This document shows positions 24,021 to 33,178 of a stretch of DNA of 64,000 nt, one piece after another. The notes under the pieces were generated by a model. The model saw only the letters and a list, made by a program, of their open reading frames with translations, searched no databases and was not told where the DNA came from. The stretch is from Terriglobales bacterium (GTDB taxonomy: Bacteria > Acidobacteriota > Terriglobia > Terriglobales > Acidobacteriaceae), in NCBI GenBank assembly GCA_035764005.1, contig DASTZZ010000017.1, forward strand, positions 1 through 64,000, written 5' to 3'. The position numbers were made by a program, and so were the translations under genes. Each line of letters starts with the position of its first letter. The stretch's first letter is position 1.

Positions 24021-24656
24021 TCAATCGGCTGCCGCGATGGTGGTGCTTGTGTCTTGTTCAGCTCCAACAGTTCCCAGGAATTGCGGCATGGTCGCATGTT
24101 CGCCGTGGCTGATGCCACGTCGCGTCCAGAGATAAGAGAGAGTTCCAAAAAGGATCTTGGCATCGAGCCAGAGGCTGCGATGGTCGACGTACCACAGGTC
24201 TAATCCAAGCCGCTTCTGCCAGGAAATGGCGTTGCGTCCGTTGATCTGCGCCCAGCCAGTAATTCCGGGCCGTACTTCGTGACGGCGCATCTGCTCTGGC
24301 GAGTAGCGATTGAGATACTCCATCAGGAGCGGTCGCGGTCCTACAAGGCTCATTTCTCCGCGGATCACGTTCCATAGTTCGGGCAATTCGTCGAGACTGG
24401 TTCGACGGAGGAGAGCCCCCAGGCGAGTGATCCTCTCTGCATCGCACTCCGCACCGGCCTTCATGGTTCGGAATTTCAGGATTGTGAACGGCTTTGCATT
24501 CAGGCCGGGACGTCTTTGACAAAACAGAATCGGGCGGCCCATCTTCGACCAGATGCAGAGAGCAACCATGACCATTATGGGAATTGCCGGCAGTATCGCG
24601 GCTGAAGCGATAAGTAGATCGAGGGCTCTCTTGGTGGTTTGTTCCTGGGCAACCAT
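24021..24656 (-). CDS. Bacterial sugar (undecaprenyl-phosphate glycosyl-1-phosphate) transferase
   Basis: A 211-residue protein of the PglC/WcaJ C-terminal type. One N-terminal hydrophobic hairpin ([23 protein letters not shown]) precedes the catalytic block: [26 protein letters not shown], then [27 protein letters not shown] with the Asp-Glu dyad, and [21 protein letters not shown]. It transfers a sugar phosphate to undecaprenyl phosphate to start exopolysaccharide or O-antigen synthesis. No other glycan gene is adjacent. Membrane-associated. Confidence 0.92.
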   Translation of the reverse strand: MVAQEQTTKRALDLLIASAAILPAIPIMVMVALCIWSKMGRPILFCQRRPGLNAKPFTILKFRTMKAGAECDAERITRLGALLRRTSLDELPELWNVIRGEMSLVGPRPLLMEYLNRYSPEQMRRHEVRPGITGWAQINGRNAISWQKRLGLDLWYVDHRSLWLDAKILFGTLSYLWTRRGISHGEHATMPQFLGTVGAEQDTSTTIAAAD

Positions 24657-24758
24657 ACGAGTGCGAGTCGGAGGAGATTAGACCGAGCTGCGGGCGAGTC
24701 TACACGAACAGGGTCAGCTTGCAAATCTCGTTCCCGAACCAGAACTGATCTCCGGATT

Positions 24759-26228
24759 CTACGTCCCTTTATACGCGCTGCCGACGGTGACATTGCGAAA
24801 CCGCGCAGGAGCGGCGCCGTGGCCGGTGCCCATGGTTTGCATGGGCTGTCCTTTGCCGCAGTTAGGCGTGCCCCAGAGCTGCCATTGGTCGCGTGAGCAG
24901 ATGGCATCCATCGAGTTCCAGAACTCTGTGGTGATGCCGGAATAGGACGTGTTCTTGAGCATGCGTCCGAGCTTTCCGTTTTTAATCTCCCAGCCGATCT
25001 CGCAGCCGAATTGGAAGTTGTAGCGCTTGTCGTCGATGGACCAGGAGCGATTGGTCTCCATGTAGATTCCGTGATCGGTGTCGGAGATGAGCTGATCGAG
25101 CGTGAGCGGCTTCGTTCCGGGAAGGATGCTGACGTTCGTCATGCGAATGAGCGGAATGCGGTTCCAGCCTTCTGCACGCATGGTGGCGTTGGAGCGCTTC
25201 TCGCCGATAGTATGTGCCGTTTCCCGCGAGGAGAGATATCCGGTGAACTGGCCATGAGTGATGATGGGCGTGCATTGTGCCGGAACGCCTTCATCGTCGT
25301 AAGCAAACGTTCCCAATCCGGGACCGTGTTGCTCGGTGGCGTCCGCGACGACGTTGACGAGATCGCTGCCATAGCGCAGATTGCGCAGCTTGTCGATGGT
25401 CAGAAACGATGTGCCGGCGAAATTAGCTTCCATTCCAAGCACGCGGTCGAGTTCGATGGGATGTCCGACGGACTCGTGAATCTGCAGCCCAAGTTGGGAG
25501 GAGCCAAGAATGATGGTGAACTTGCCTTCCGGACACTGATCGGCCTTGTGCAGCGCCACCGCTTCTTCACCAATGCGGCGCGCGTTCTCGACCAGATGAA
25601 GCTCGTCGATCAATTCGTACCCTTTGTTCTGATATTGCCCGCCGAAAGAATTGGGATAGGACCGCTTCTGAATCTCGGTTCCCGCGAAGGCATAGGCGTC
25701 ATATCCGGCGCCAGTGATGAAGCGCGTCTGATGAATGTCGGAGCCTTCGCTCGAATGGAACCATTGCTCGTAGCGGCGAAGCGTCATCTGCGCTTCGGCC
25801 AGCGTCACTCCCGAAACGGAACGCAGCTCTTTGTCGCAGGCCATGAGCAGCGCGAGGTTCTGCTCAATCGAGGTGCTGAATGGATCGATCTTGTATGGGC
25901 TGGTCCAGTCGGCGGTGACCGGCTTCTCGGGTGCGAGCCGAATCGGATGTTGCTGCACGCGCGATGAGGCGCGCGCAATTTCCACCGCACGGGCTGCAGT
26001 CCGCTCCACCGACTCGCGCGAGAGATCATCAGTCGAGGCAAATCCCCACGCGTTGTTCACGATCACGCGAATGCCGATGCCCAGCGATTCGGAGTCAGCG
26101 GCATGGCCGATCTTGCCGTTCTTGGTAGCGAGAGCCCGCTGGCGGTCGTTAACGACGCGTGCGTCGCAGTACGTGGCGCCGCGCTTGGTGGCGGTGTCGA
26201 TCGCCCACTGCGCAATCTGCTTCATCAT
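24759..26228 (-). CDS. tldD: TldD-type metalloprotease subunit
   Basis: A 489-residue TldD/PmbA-family protein with the catalytic zinc motif HESVGH at residues 251-256 (QLGLQIHESVGHPIELDRVLG). It also shows GTFAYDDEGVPAQCTPIITH, and the C-terminal MRAEGWNRIPLIRMTNVSIL and SIDDKRYNFQFGCEIGWEI, as expected of the active subunit. It probably forms a heterodimer with the TldE-type protein at 21290-22684, separated here by three genes rather than adjacent. Confidence 0.93.
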   Translation of the reverse strand: MMKQIAQWAIDTATKRGATYCDARVVNDRQRALATKNGKIGHAADSESLGIGIRVIVNNAWGFASTDDLSRESVERTAARAVEIARASSRVQQHPIRLAPEKPVTADWTSPYKIDPFSTSIEQNLALLMACDKELRSVSGVTLAEAQMTLRRYEQWFHSSEGSDIHQTRFITGAGYDAYAFAGTEIQKRSYPNSFGGQYQNKGYELIDELHLVENARRIGEEAVALHKADQCPEGKFTIILGSSQLGLQIHESVGHPIELDRVLGMEANFAGTSFLTIDKLRNLRYGSDLVNVVADATEQHGPGLGTFAYDDEGVPAQCTPIITHGQFTGYLSSRETAHTIGEKRSNATMRAEGWNRIPLIRMTNVSILPGTKPLTLDQLISDTDHGIYMETNRSWSIDDKRYNFQFGCEIGWEIKNGKLGRMLKNTSYSGITTEFWNSMDAICSRDQWQLWGTPNCGKGQPMQTMGTGHGAAPARFRNVTVGSAYKGT

Positions 26229-26263
26229 GTAATCGAGTATATAAAGTCCGACGACCTGCTGTT

Positions 26264-26300
26264 ATTTCGCGATTGCGTGATTTCGTGATTTCGCGATTTT
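26264..26300. repeat. GATTTCGCGATTGCG-type repeat
   Basis: Tandem units of (T)GATTTCG(C/T)GATT lie between tldD and the selenocysteine tRNA. The same word set recurs at 57094-57153, where it forms a perfect inverted repeat, so this is a dispersed family. Confidence 0.55.
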
Positions 26301-26368
26301 GCAGTTGAACGGCTGAGCAGATTACCGGAAATGAAGTGGTCTCTAAGAAGGTCATCCTCCGGTTAATC

Positions 26369-26467
26369 TGGCGGAAGCGTGTGCGAGTCGAACACACCCT
26401 CGGCACCGCGAAGGTGTCGAGCGCCGGTTTTGAAGACCGGGAGGATCACCGGATCCCATTCGCTTCC
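26369..26467 (-). tRNA. selC: tRNA-Sec (anticodon TCA)
   Basis: The minus strand folds as a selenocysteine tRNA. The acceptor arm begins GGAAGCGA and ends ACGCTTCC. The six-bp D stem GGGATC/GATCCT has the tetraloop CGGT unique to this tRNA. The anticodon arm is CCGGT-CTTCAAA-ACCGG with anticodon TCA. There is a long variable arm around CTCGACACC/GGTGCCGAG, and the T arm contains TTCGACT. Discriminator G and CCA are encoded (GCCA, 26372-26369). Length is 99 nt including CCA. It implies UGA recoding in this organism; no selA, selB or selD lies in the window. Confidence 0.95.
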
Positions 26468-26738
26468 GCGCATCTTCAACATAACAGCTGTGCTGCTTTT
26501 TTGGAGACAGCCGCTATTTTTACCTCAAGGTTACTGCGGAGACTCAACTTCGATTCGGAACACCGGCTTGCTCGTTCACAGACGTTCCCGTGCGAGGTCG
26601 CGTGCTGGCAGATGAACGCTGTTCGGTCGCTAGTTGAAGGAAGTCCGTTTGCGGCGGCAATAAAGTCTGCCCGGCCGTCCCAACTGGCAGTAAAATAGCG
26701 CTGCTCCCTCCCAAGCACCCGGACGCCGCTGCGCACCG

Positions 26739-28316
26739 ATGACCATTCGCCATCGCCTCAATCTTTCGTTTGCCAGTCTGATCCTGCTCTTTGCGGCGAC
26801 GATTCTCGTTTACCTGTGGAGCGCGCACCTGCGCACTCTGACCATGGAACGCCTGGACCGCTCGTTGAATCGCCAAGTAACGCTTGGACGCATTCAGCAG
26901 GACATCGACAACCTGCACAAAGAGGTTGCACTGTTGAGCAATTTGGCGACGGAAAGCGATCAGGGTGCGCCGAATTCATCAGCGCGCGATCTGTTCGATG
27001 CCAAGCTGAATGATGTCACGACGGAGATCGCACAGTTCAAGAAATTGAGAGTGGCGGGGGAAGGTTCGCTGATCGACGAATTGGACACGACCTATGCTCT
27101 CGTTGCTCAGAGCTGGCGGGCATTCTATGACCAGCTCGGTGCCGAACAGAGTTGGGCGATCGCTAACGCCGCCAAGGCCGACGCACTCAGCTACAAGCTG
27201 CTGATGTCCACCTTGCCGCAGATGCAAACGGCGGAAAAGCAACGTGTGCAGAATGACGAAGCAGAGTTCGCGCGCGTGGGAAAGCTAACCACTCGGCTGA
27301 ACGCGATTACATTCAGCCTCTTCGTTTTGGTGGCCGTAGTCGTCGCCTTCGTAATCTCGCGATCCATCGTACGCGGCTTTGCCGCGTTGCAAAACGGCGC
27401 CGACCTCATCGGTAATATGAACCTGGAACACCGCATCGATCTCCAGACCAAAGATGAGTTAGGCCGGTTCGCCCAAACCTTCAACATCATGGCTGAGAGG
27501 CTCGACGTCTCGCGCAAGCAGTTGACGGAAGCAAACGTTGAGCTTGAGCATCGCAATCAGGAAATTCGCGAACGTCAAGCACGAGAGCTAGCTATGGCCG
27601 CGACGATCCAGCAAGGGCTCATGGCAGTGCGCATGCCAGAGCTGCCGTTCGCGACGATTCGCGCCAAGAATATTTCCTGCACGCAGATCGGCGGCGACTT
27701 TTATGATGTAGTGCCAATCGAAAACGGCGTCGCGGTCATTATCTGTGACGTCTCAGGCAAAGGCATGTCGGCAGCAATCATGGCCTCAATGCTGCAAGGA
27801 ATGATGAGAGCAGAACTCGCGGCCCATGTACCCCTCGCCGAGATCGTTGCCGGCGCGAATCGTTTTTTCACTCAGCGCGATGTCGCAGGAAAATACGCGA
27901 CCATCTGCATTCTTGCTATTGAAGAGAGCGGACGAATTGAATACGTGAACTGCGGGCATGTGTCTCCGGTGATTATTCGTAAAGACCGCGTCGAGCGTCT
28001 CGAATCGAACAACGCTCCAGTGGGACTGCTCGAGTTCATCGAATACGAATCGCGAACGATCGAACTTGAGCCGGGAGAAAAGATCGTTCTCGTGACCGAC
28101 GGTGTAACCGAAGCGGCAAACGCCGAAGATGAAATGTTCGGTGACGAGAAGCTTGAGGCCGCAGTGGCGAGCGATGACGCCTTCGAAGCGGTCTTCGCCA
28201 AAGTAACCGCGTTCTGCGGCGAAACCCCTCTCAACGACGACTGTACCGTCGTGGAGATCGCTCTTTTAGGACGTCCAGCCGAAGCAACAATTGCGGCGGT
28301 TGCAGTCGCCAGTTAG
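26739..28316 (+). CDS. HAMP-domain SpoIIE/RsbU-type PP2C serine phosphatase
   Basis: A 525-residue membrane signalling protein. TM1 (ASLILLFAATILVYLW) and TM2 (FSLFVLVAVVVAFVISR, about 185-205) flank a helical periplasmic sensor domain. HAMP follows (GNMNLEHRIDLQTKDELGRF), a short coiled coil, then a PP2C phosphatase (about 290-515) with IGGDFYDVVPIENG, VIICDVSGKGMSAAIMASML and LVTDGVTEAANAEDEMFG; Asp residues in GGDFYD, CDVSG and TDG bind metal. It probably dephosphorylates an anti-sigma-factor antagonist in a partner-switching pathway. A related FHA-GAF-PP2C protein is at 51342. Confidence 0.93.
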   Translation: MTIRHRLNLSFASLILLFAATILVYLWSAHLRTLTMERLDRSLNRQVTLGRIQQDIDNLHKEVALLSNLATESDQGAPNSSARDLFDAKLNDVTTEIAQFKKLRVAGEGSLIDELDTTYALVAQSWRAFYDQLGAEQSWAIANAAKADALSYKLLMSTLPQMQTAEKQRVQNDEAEFARVGKLTTRLNAITFSLFVLVAVVVAFVISRSIVRGFAALQNGADLIGNMNLEHRIDLQTKDELGRFAQTFNIMAERLDVSRKQLTEANVELEHRNQEIRERQARELAMAATIQQGLMAVRMPELPFATIRAKNISCTQIGGDFYDVVPIENGVAVIICDVSGKGMSAAIMASMLQGMMRAELAAHVPLAEIVAGANRFFTQRDVAGKYATICILAIEESGRIEYVNCGHVSPVIIRKDRVERLESNNAPVGLLEFIEYESRTIELEPGEKIVLVTDGVTEAANAEDEMFGDEKLEAAVASDDAFEAVFAKVTAFCGETPLNDDCTVVEIALLGRPAEATIAAVAVAS

Positions 28317-28337
28317 CTGTTCCGGGAGCGAGCCTGA

Positions 28338-28826
28338 TTATCGCAGAGGATACTGTGGATCGCCCGGCAAATGGCCGTCGATCTTTACGACCTTCAACCC
28401 GGGGTCCACATCTCTTGCCGCCATGAACGCGATCGCTCCGGGAATCACCTTTACCAGGTCTGCGGCCATGCTGTTTGAATAGACGATTTTCGGACCGGAG
28501 GTGGCTTCGGCGCGAAAGATTTTAGCGATCCAGTACTGCTTGAATTCCGCTTCCGTCATTGAGTAGAGCTGCTTGAGGATAATGTCGCGCTCACGGCTGG
28601 GTGGATTCCGCACCAGAAGGACGATAGGCAGGTCGGCATTCCAATATTGCTGATCGCCGCGAAAGATTCTTCGTGCCTGGCTTAACGTTAAGTCACTCAC
28701 CGGCGCCGCTGGATTTACGACAACGGCGACGTCATTCGATTTCGATTGCGCATTCCCGCTCAGCACGCCTCCGAGGAGCACGACCGTCAGCAAGAGCAGT
28801 TCGAATGGTCTTGTTCTCCGAATCAT
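28338..28826 (-). CDS. Periplasmic phosphate-binding-like protein (short PBP-like domain)
   Basis: A 162-residue protein with a signal peptide (FELLLLTVVLLGGVLSGNAQ). The sequence VVVNPAAPVSDLTLSQARRIFRGDQQYW then GAIAFMAARDVDPGLKVVKIDG resembles the PstS-like 'PBP superfamily' short domain found in bacterial phosphate-related exported proteins. It is shorter than a full binding protein. It starts 8 nt after the stop of the porin gene (28835-30148) on the same strand, so the two are an operon; the porin probably supplies the matching outer-membrane route. Confidence 0.8.
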   Translation of the reverse strand: MIRRTRPFELLLLTVVLLGGVLSGNAQSKSNDVAVVVNPAAPVSDLTLSQARRIFRGDQQYWNADLPIVLLVRNPPSRERDIILKQLYSMTEAEFKQYWIAKIFRAEATSGPKIVYSNSMAADLVKVIPGAIAFMAARDVDPGLKVVKIDGHLPGDPQYPLR

Positions 28827-28834
28827 GTGGCTCC

Positions 28835-30148
28835 TCAGAAAGTAAATGCGGTCTGCAATGCCAAGGCATTGGATCGCTGCGGCAAAGGATTGCCTCTGCC
28901 GTTGCGATATTCAGCTTTGAATGCAGCAAAATCAGAAATGTCGTAACGCATGCCGAACGTCGATTTTCGCACGTTCACGAAGTCAGGAAGCGTGGGCTCG
29001 TTCGTGGGCACCTGCAGATAGTCATATCGATAATACGGTTTCCACTTCCTCGCGTCGAACGGAAGACGATACGCGATTTGTACGTAGCCACCTTGATTAT
29101 CGAAGGTACGTCCCGTGAGCTCGCTGCGATGATGCACGTTCGCGAACTCGGCATAGAACTCAGGTGTCTCACCTGTCCAGATTAGATGCCCGGAGGCGAT
29201 CCACTCGCGGAAGTTTTGGCCATCGGAAAGAAGAGGAGCTCCCGGGAGCGTGATCTCATCGTGATAAACCGATCCGCCTATCTGAAAATGCCGGAGCGCC
29301 GGCGGGCGCAAATAGAAATTGCCCAGCCACGCACGATTGTTGTTTACATCTCCGCTGTCCCCGGCACGGGCGACGTTGAAAGAACGCCCATTGCCAATTC
29401 CCAAATTGTAACCAGCGCCGAGCGGGCCCGATGGAATCGATCCTTCCGACTGTGCGCCGATGAAATGCACCGGAATAAAGCGGCTGCCGAAGACGATCAT
29501 GTCCGGGCGAGCGATGGTGGTCTGCAGCCAAGCTCCATGATGGAACGCTGTGTTCCAGTAGTTCACCGGCGTGTGATAGCGGCCGAACGAGAACTTTGCC
29601 AGATCGTTCCAGTCATAGCGAATAATGGTTCGCTCCAGATCGACGTTGTAGACACCGGGCGTCGCACTGAGGCTGACCTCGGCGAAGTAACTCACCTTTG
29701 GAGAGAGCGCAGAAGCGAAGTGCAGCACGAATTGTCCGAGTTGGAATCCGCTGTTTATCCCGCGTGCGCTGTTCGCGCCAAAATCTACATCGGCAAAGCC
29801 CCGAATCTTAAGATTCGGGTATTCCTCTCCGGCGCGCGCCAGCACGGTGTGCATGCCTTGCATCTCTTCCGCCGTGGAGATCGCCGGTGCAGGCTTGGGC
29901 TGCGGCGACTGAGCAACAGCTGCACTCGGCGCCGATTCGGAACTCGATGATGGCGGATGGGGAGCTGCGGTAGCCGCAGTCGTGAATTGCTTCGCCTCCA
30001 GCTCCGCAACACGCTGTTCCAGCCTTTCGATGCGCGTGAGCAGGGCCTGTACGTCGGCGGATGAAAGCTGTTGGGGAGCATCTGCAGATCGTCCCCATGC
30101 TCCGGTTGTGAACACTACTGCGGTAAACGCGATCAATATTGGACGCAT
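28835..30148 (-). CDS. Outer-membrane porin with N-terminal coiled coil (OprO/OprP-like)
   Basis: A 437-residue protein. ATG at 30148 is chosen because GAGG precedes it and a signal peptide follows. Residues about 30-65 form a coiled coil (LLTRIERLEQRVAELEAKQF), then a Pro/Ser-rich linker, and a barrel beginning LKIRGFADVDFGANSARG. Strand repeats such as AKFSFGRYHTPVNYWN, YVQIAYRLPFDARKWKPYYR and the closing ALALQTAFTF (terminal Phe) are typical of outer-membrane porins. It is in an operon with the phosphate-binding-like gene, consistent with anion or phosphate uptake. Confidence 0.85.
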   Translation of the reverse strand: MRPILIAFTAVVFTTGAWGRSADAPQQLSSADVQALLTRIERLEQRVAELEAKQFTTAATAAPHPPSSSSESAPSAAVAQSPQPKPAPAISTAEEMQGMHTVLARAGEEYPNLKIRGFADVDFGANSARGINSGFQLGQFVLHFASALSPKVSYFAEVSLSATPGVYNVDLERTIIRYDWNDLAKFSFGRYHTPVNYWNTAFHHGAWLQTTIARPDMIVFGSRFIPVHFIGAQSEGSIPSGPLGAGYNLGIGNGRSFNVARAGDSGDVNNNRAWLGNFYLRPPALRHFQIGGSVYHDEITLPGAPLLSDGQNFREWIASGHLIWTGETPEFYAEFANVHHRSELTGRTFDNQGGYVQIAYRLPFDARKWKPYYRYDYLQVPTNEPTLPDFVNVRKSTFGMRYDISDFAAFKAEYRNGRGNPLPQRSNALALQTAFTF

Positions 30149-30226
30149 ACTTGCCTCGAAGATTGCGGGAACAACCAAGGATTGAGAGGAAAGAAGCCCG
30201 ATGATATCAGCGAGACTGGATTTTGG

Positions 30227-30592
30227 TCAGTGTTTCTGTGCGGTGACGGTGGCAGGAGTACGCGCAGGTTGGGGCAAGGTATAGATGACTTCTCCCGGTC
30301 GGGCTAAACGCAGTTGCTCACGCGCTTCCTTCTCGATGGCTTGCGGGTCATTCTTGAGAGCATCTACTCGTTGGTTTAGCTGCTGATTTTCCTGCTTGAG
30401 TTCGAGTATCTCTTTATTGAGCGCGCGATGCTCGGTACGTTTATGGGAATAGATCAGCATGCCGTTGGCTCCGAAGATCACGTGATACGCAACCCACATG
30501 GCGACGAGACACAAGGCTAAGGTTGCACCTCTACGCCGCCAGTCATATGCCTTTTGCCACGCTGCTTCGAGAACCGGTTTAAGTTTTTCCAT
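30227..30592 (-). CDS. Septum formation initiator family protein (FtsB/DivIC-like)
   Basis: A 121-residue bitopic protein. One membrane segment (GATLALCLVAMWVAYHVIFG, about 23-42) is followed by a coiled coil (LNKEILELKQENQQLNQRVD) and the family signature DPQAIEKEAREQLRLARPGEVIYTLP. It acts in the divisome, bridging FtsL and FtsQ. It ends 3 nt before the phosphohexomutase stop region on the same strand, so they are probably co-transcribed. Confidence 0.92.
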   Translation of the reverse strand: MEKLKPVLEAAWQKAYDWRRRGATLALCLVAMWVAYHVIFGANGMLIYSHKRTEHRALNKEILELKQENQQLNQRVDALKNDPQAIEKEAREQLRLARPGEVIYTLPQPARTPATVTAQKH

Positions 30593-30595
30593 TCG

Positions 30596-32002
30596 CTATT
30601 GCAGGACCCACTGTTTTGCAGCTTCGCTCAATTTTGCCGAGTCGCTTTCGGATCGAGCTTCGGTGTAAACACGCACCACAGGCTCGGTTCCAGAGATGCG
30701 GTACGCCACCCAGGAGCCGTCGCCAAAAATCAATTTCAGTCCATCGGTGCGGACGACCTGCGAGACCTTACGTCCTGAAAATTCAGCAGGATCGGCCGCA
30801 ACCTTCTTAGTGAACTTCTCCTTCACTTCCGACGTCAAGCGAAAGTTCTCCCTAACCGGATAAAAGGAACCAACTTTGGCAAATAGCTCCTGAAGAAGTT
30901 CGCGAATCGATTTCTTGCGCGTTGCCACCATCTCGCAGCAGAGGAGTCCGGCGATGACTCCGTCTTTTTCGGGAACGTGTCCTCGGATCGTCAGTCCGGC
31001 GCTTTCTTCGCCCCCAATGGTGATCTTGTCCTGCTTGATCAATTCGCCGATGTACTTGAATCCGACTGGCGTCTCGTAAAGCTCCAGTTTGTTCTTGTCC
31101 GCGATGGCGTTGAGTAGATTTGTGGTTGCGACAGACTTTCCCACGCCGGTTTTCCAGCTGCGGCTTGCGAGAAGGTAGTCGAACAGCAGCGCGATGACGT
31201 AGTTGGGTTGGATGAACGTTCCGTCCTGATCGACGATGCCGAAGCGGTCGGCATCCCCATCGGTGCAAATTCCGATCGCTGCGTCGGTCTGTTTCATTTT
31301 GGCACGGCATTCGTCCAGCAGCTTGCCCTCTGGCTCGGGAGCATGGCCACCGAAAAGCACGTCGCGATAGTCGTGCACGGACGCAACGGAAATCCCGTTT
31401 TCTCGCAGCAGAACGTCGGAATATCCGCGAGCCGCGCCCCAGAATGGATCGAAGACCACTTTGATGCCGGATTTCTTGATTGCGGGAAGATCGACCAGTT
31501 CGCCAAGACGCTTCAAGTACGCGGGACGAACGTCCACTTGCTCGTTCGCGACTTTTTGCTCGCCCGTGCCGTTGGGGGATCCGGGATTTACCCCGGAAAT
31601 TTCCTGCTCGATGGCTTTAGTCACTTCCGGCAGCGCAGGTGCGCCGTCCGGTGTTGAGTACTTAATTCCGTTGTATTCAGGCGGATTGTGCGAGGCGGTG
31701 AAGTTGATGCTGCCATCGGTTTTGCGCGTAATAACCGAGTAGGCGATCGCGGGAGTAGGAGCAGCTTCGGGAATAACCAGCGGCTTCACGCCATTGCGCG
31801 AGAGAACGGTGGCGGCTTCAGCCACGAAAGCTTCGCCCATGAAACGCGGATCGCGGCCCACCAGAAGTTTTGCCCCATTGTTGTTTTTTGACGCTACATA
31901 GCGGCCGATGCCTGTGACTGCGCGGCGTACATTCTCCATCGTGAACTCGTCGGCAACTATCGCCCGCCATCCCGACGTTCCAAACTTGATCTGCGTTGCC
32001 AC
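30596..32002 (-). CDS. Phosphoglucomutase/phosphomannomutase family protein
   Basis: A 468-residue protein. The start is GTG 32002, because GGAGG lies 5 nt upstream and the family N-terminus (IKFGTSGWRAIVADEFT) follows. The active phosphoserine loop is NFTASHNPPEYNG (Ser104), the metal-binding loop is DGDADRFGIVDQDG, the sugar-binding loop is GGEESAGLTIRGHVPEKDG, and the phosphate-binding loop is RISGTEPVVRVYTEA. It interconverts hexose 1- and 6-phosphates for cell-wall or polysaccharide precursors. Cytoplasmic. Confidence 0.95.
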   Translation of the reverse strand: MATQIKFGTSGWRAIVADEFTMENVRRAVTGIGRYVASKNNNGAKLLVGRDPRFMGEAFVAEAATVLSRNGVKPLVIPEAAPTPAIAYSVITRKTDGSINFTASHNPPEYNGIKYSTPDGAPALPEVTKAIEQEISGVNPGSPNGTGEQKVANEQVDVRPAYLKRLGELVDLPAIKKSGIKVVFDPFWGAARGYSDVLLRENGISVASVHDYRDVLFGGHAPEPEGKLLDECRAKMKQTDAAIGICTDGDADRFGIVDQDGTFIQPNYVIALLFDYLLASRSWKTGVGKSVATTNLLNAIADKNKLELYETPVGFKYIGELIKQDKITIGGEESAGLTIRGHVPEKDGVIAGLLCCEMVATRKKSIRELLQELFAKVGSFYPVRENFRLTSEVKEKFTKKVAADPAEFSGRKVSQVVRTDGLKLIFGDGSWVAYRISGTEPVVRVYTEARSESDSAKLSEAAKQWVLQ

Positions 32003-32088
32003 TGTGACCTCCACGCTCGAAACAACAGTTGCTTTACGAAGGTGATGGATTGAAACCATCCAGCATAAGTTGTACTGCGATGCGTCGG

Positions 32089-33153
32089 CTATCCTGCTAA
32101 GACGTGCGCAGGAGCGAAACGCGCCGGAGAGAACGTGTGCAAGTCCATGCGCGGATCCTTTCCCTGAATTAGCTCCGCCATCAGCACTGCCGTGATTGGC
32201 GCGAGCAGGATGCCGTTGCGAAAATGTCCCGTTGCCACGTAAGTTCCAGGCAGACGCCCAGCTCCCATAATCGGCAGGTCATCTGGAGAGCCTGGACGTA
32301 AGCCAGCCCAGGCATCCAGAATCTTCGCCTCACCGATCGACGGAACAAGATTCGCGGCTTTCTGGTGCAGTTGTTGAATTTTCGTCGAATCGATCGTCTT
32401 ATCGAACCCGCAATCTTCAACCGTAGCTCCGACGATCACACGCCCATCTTTCCTCGGAACGAGATAGACCTCGTGCGAGCGAATCACATGGCGAAGCTTG
32501 CAATCGCGCGGAATCACACTAAGCATCTGGCCCTTTCGCGGACGTGCCGGGGCTGCCACTCCGGAAATCTCATTCGCCCATGCGCCGGCGCAGTTCACGA
32601 AAGTTGCGGTTTGATACTGATTTCGAGACGTGCGTACCTCAAGCAGATGCTCGCGCGTGAGCGTCACACCTTCAACCTGGGATTCGTGATGAACGCTAAC
32701 TGTCATTTTCTTGGCAGCTTCGATTGCAGCCCGTGTCAGCAGCGCCGGATCGATACTCTGTTCAGAAAGAAAGTGAACTCGTGGATGCTCGGCGAGACCA
32801 GGTTCCTGCTCAGCTATTTCCGATGCACAGAGAGTCGGGCCATCGACGCACTCTGACTCGACCGCAACATACAAGGCACCGTGCGCCTGAAGGTCGCAGT
32901 GCAGGCCCGAACGGAGTTCCAACTCTTCAACAAACGATGGATAGAGTGCGGCGCTCGCCTGTGCGAGTTCACGCATGGGAGTTCCCAAATCGGGGTCTCC
33001 GGTTACCAGCATCCCCGCGGCCGCACTGGACGCCTCGCGCCCGGGCTCTCCGCGATCAAGGACGGTAACTGTCGCGCCGGCCTTGCGCAGCTCAATAGCG
33101 ATCGATAGCCCGATGATGCCCGCGCCGGCAATGACTACATCGGAAGTGTGCAC
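32089..33153 (-). CDS. thiO: Glycine oxidase-like FAD-dependent amine oxidase (ThiO type)
   Basis: About 354 residues from GTG 33153 (a longer TTG-initiated form would overlap the sortase gene by 26 nt). N-terminal Rossmann FAD motif VVIAGAGIIGLSIAIELRKAG, then SSAAAGMLVTGDPDLG, a central substrate domain, and the C-terminal DAWAGLRPGSPDDLPIMG then VATGHFRNGILLAPITA, matching DAO/ThiO enzymes that oxidise glycine to the dehydroglycine used in thiazole synthesis. No other thi gene is in the window, so the thiamine role is by family analogy. Confidence 0.85.
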   Translation of the reverse strand: MHTSDVVIAGAGIIGLSIAIELRKAGATVTVLDRGEPGREASSAAAGMLVTGDPDLGTPMRELAQASAALYPSFVEELELRSGLHCDLQAHGALYVAVESECVDGPTLCASEIAEQEPGLAEHPRVHFLSEQSIDPALLTRAAIEAAKKMTVSVHHESQVEGVTLTREHLLEVRTSRNQYQTATFVNCAGAWANEISGVAAPARPRKGQMLSVIPRDCKLRHVIRSHEVYLVPRKDGRVIVGATVEDCGFDKTIDSTKIQQLHQKAANLVPSIGEAKILDAWAGLRPGSPDDLPIMGAGRLPGTYVATGHFRNGILLAPITAVLMAELIQGKDPRMDLHTFSPARFAPAHVLAG

Positions 33154-33178
33154 TCTAGGATTGTAAATAGAAACGTTC

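Noticed and set aside
25011-25967. Long plus-strand frame opposite tldD
   Set aside because: Antisense shadow; the minus strand carries HESVGH and the TldD domain order.
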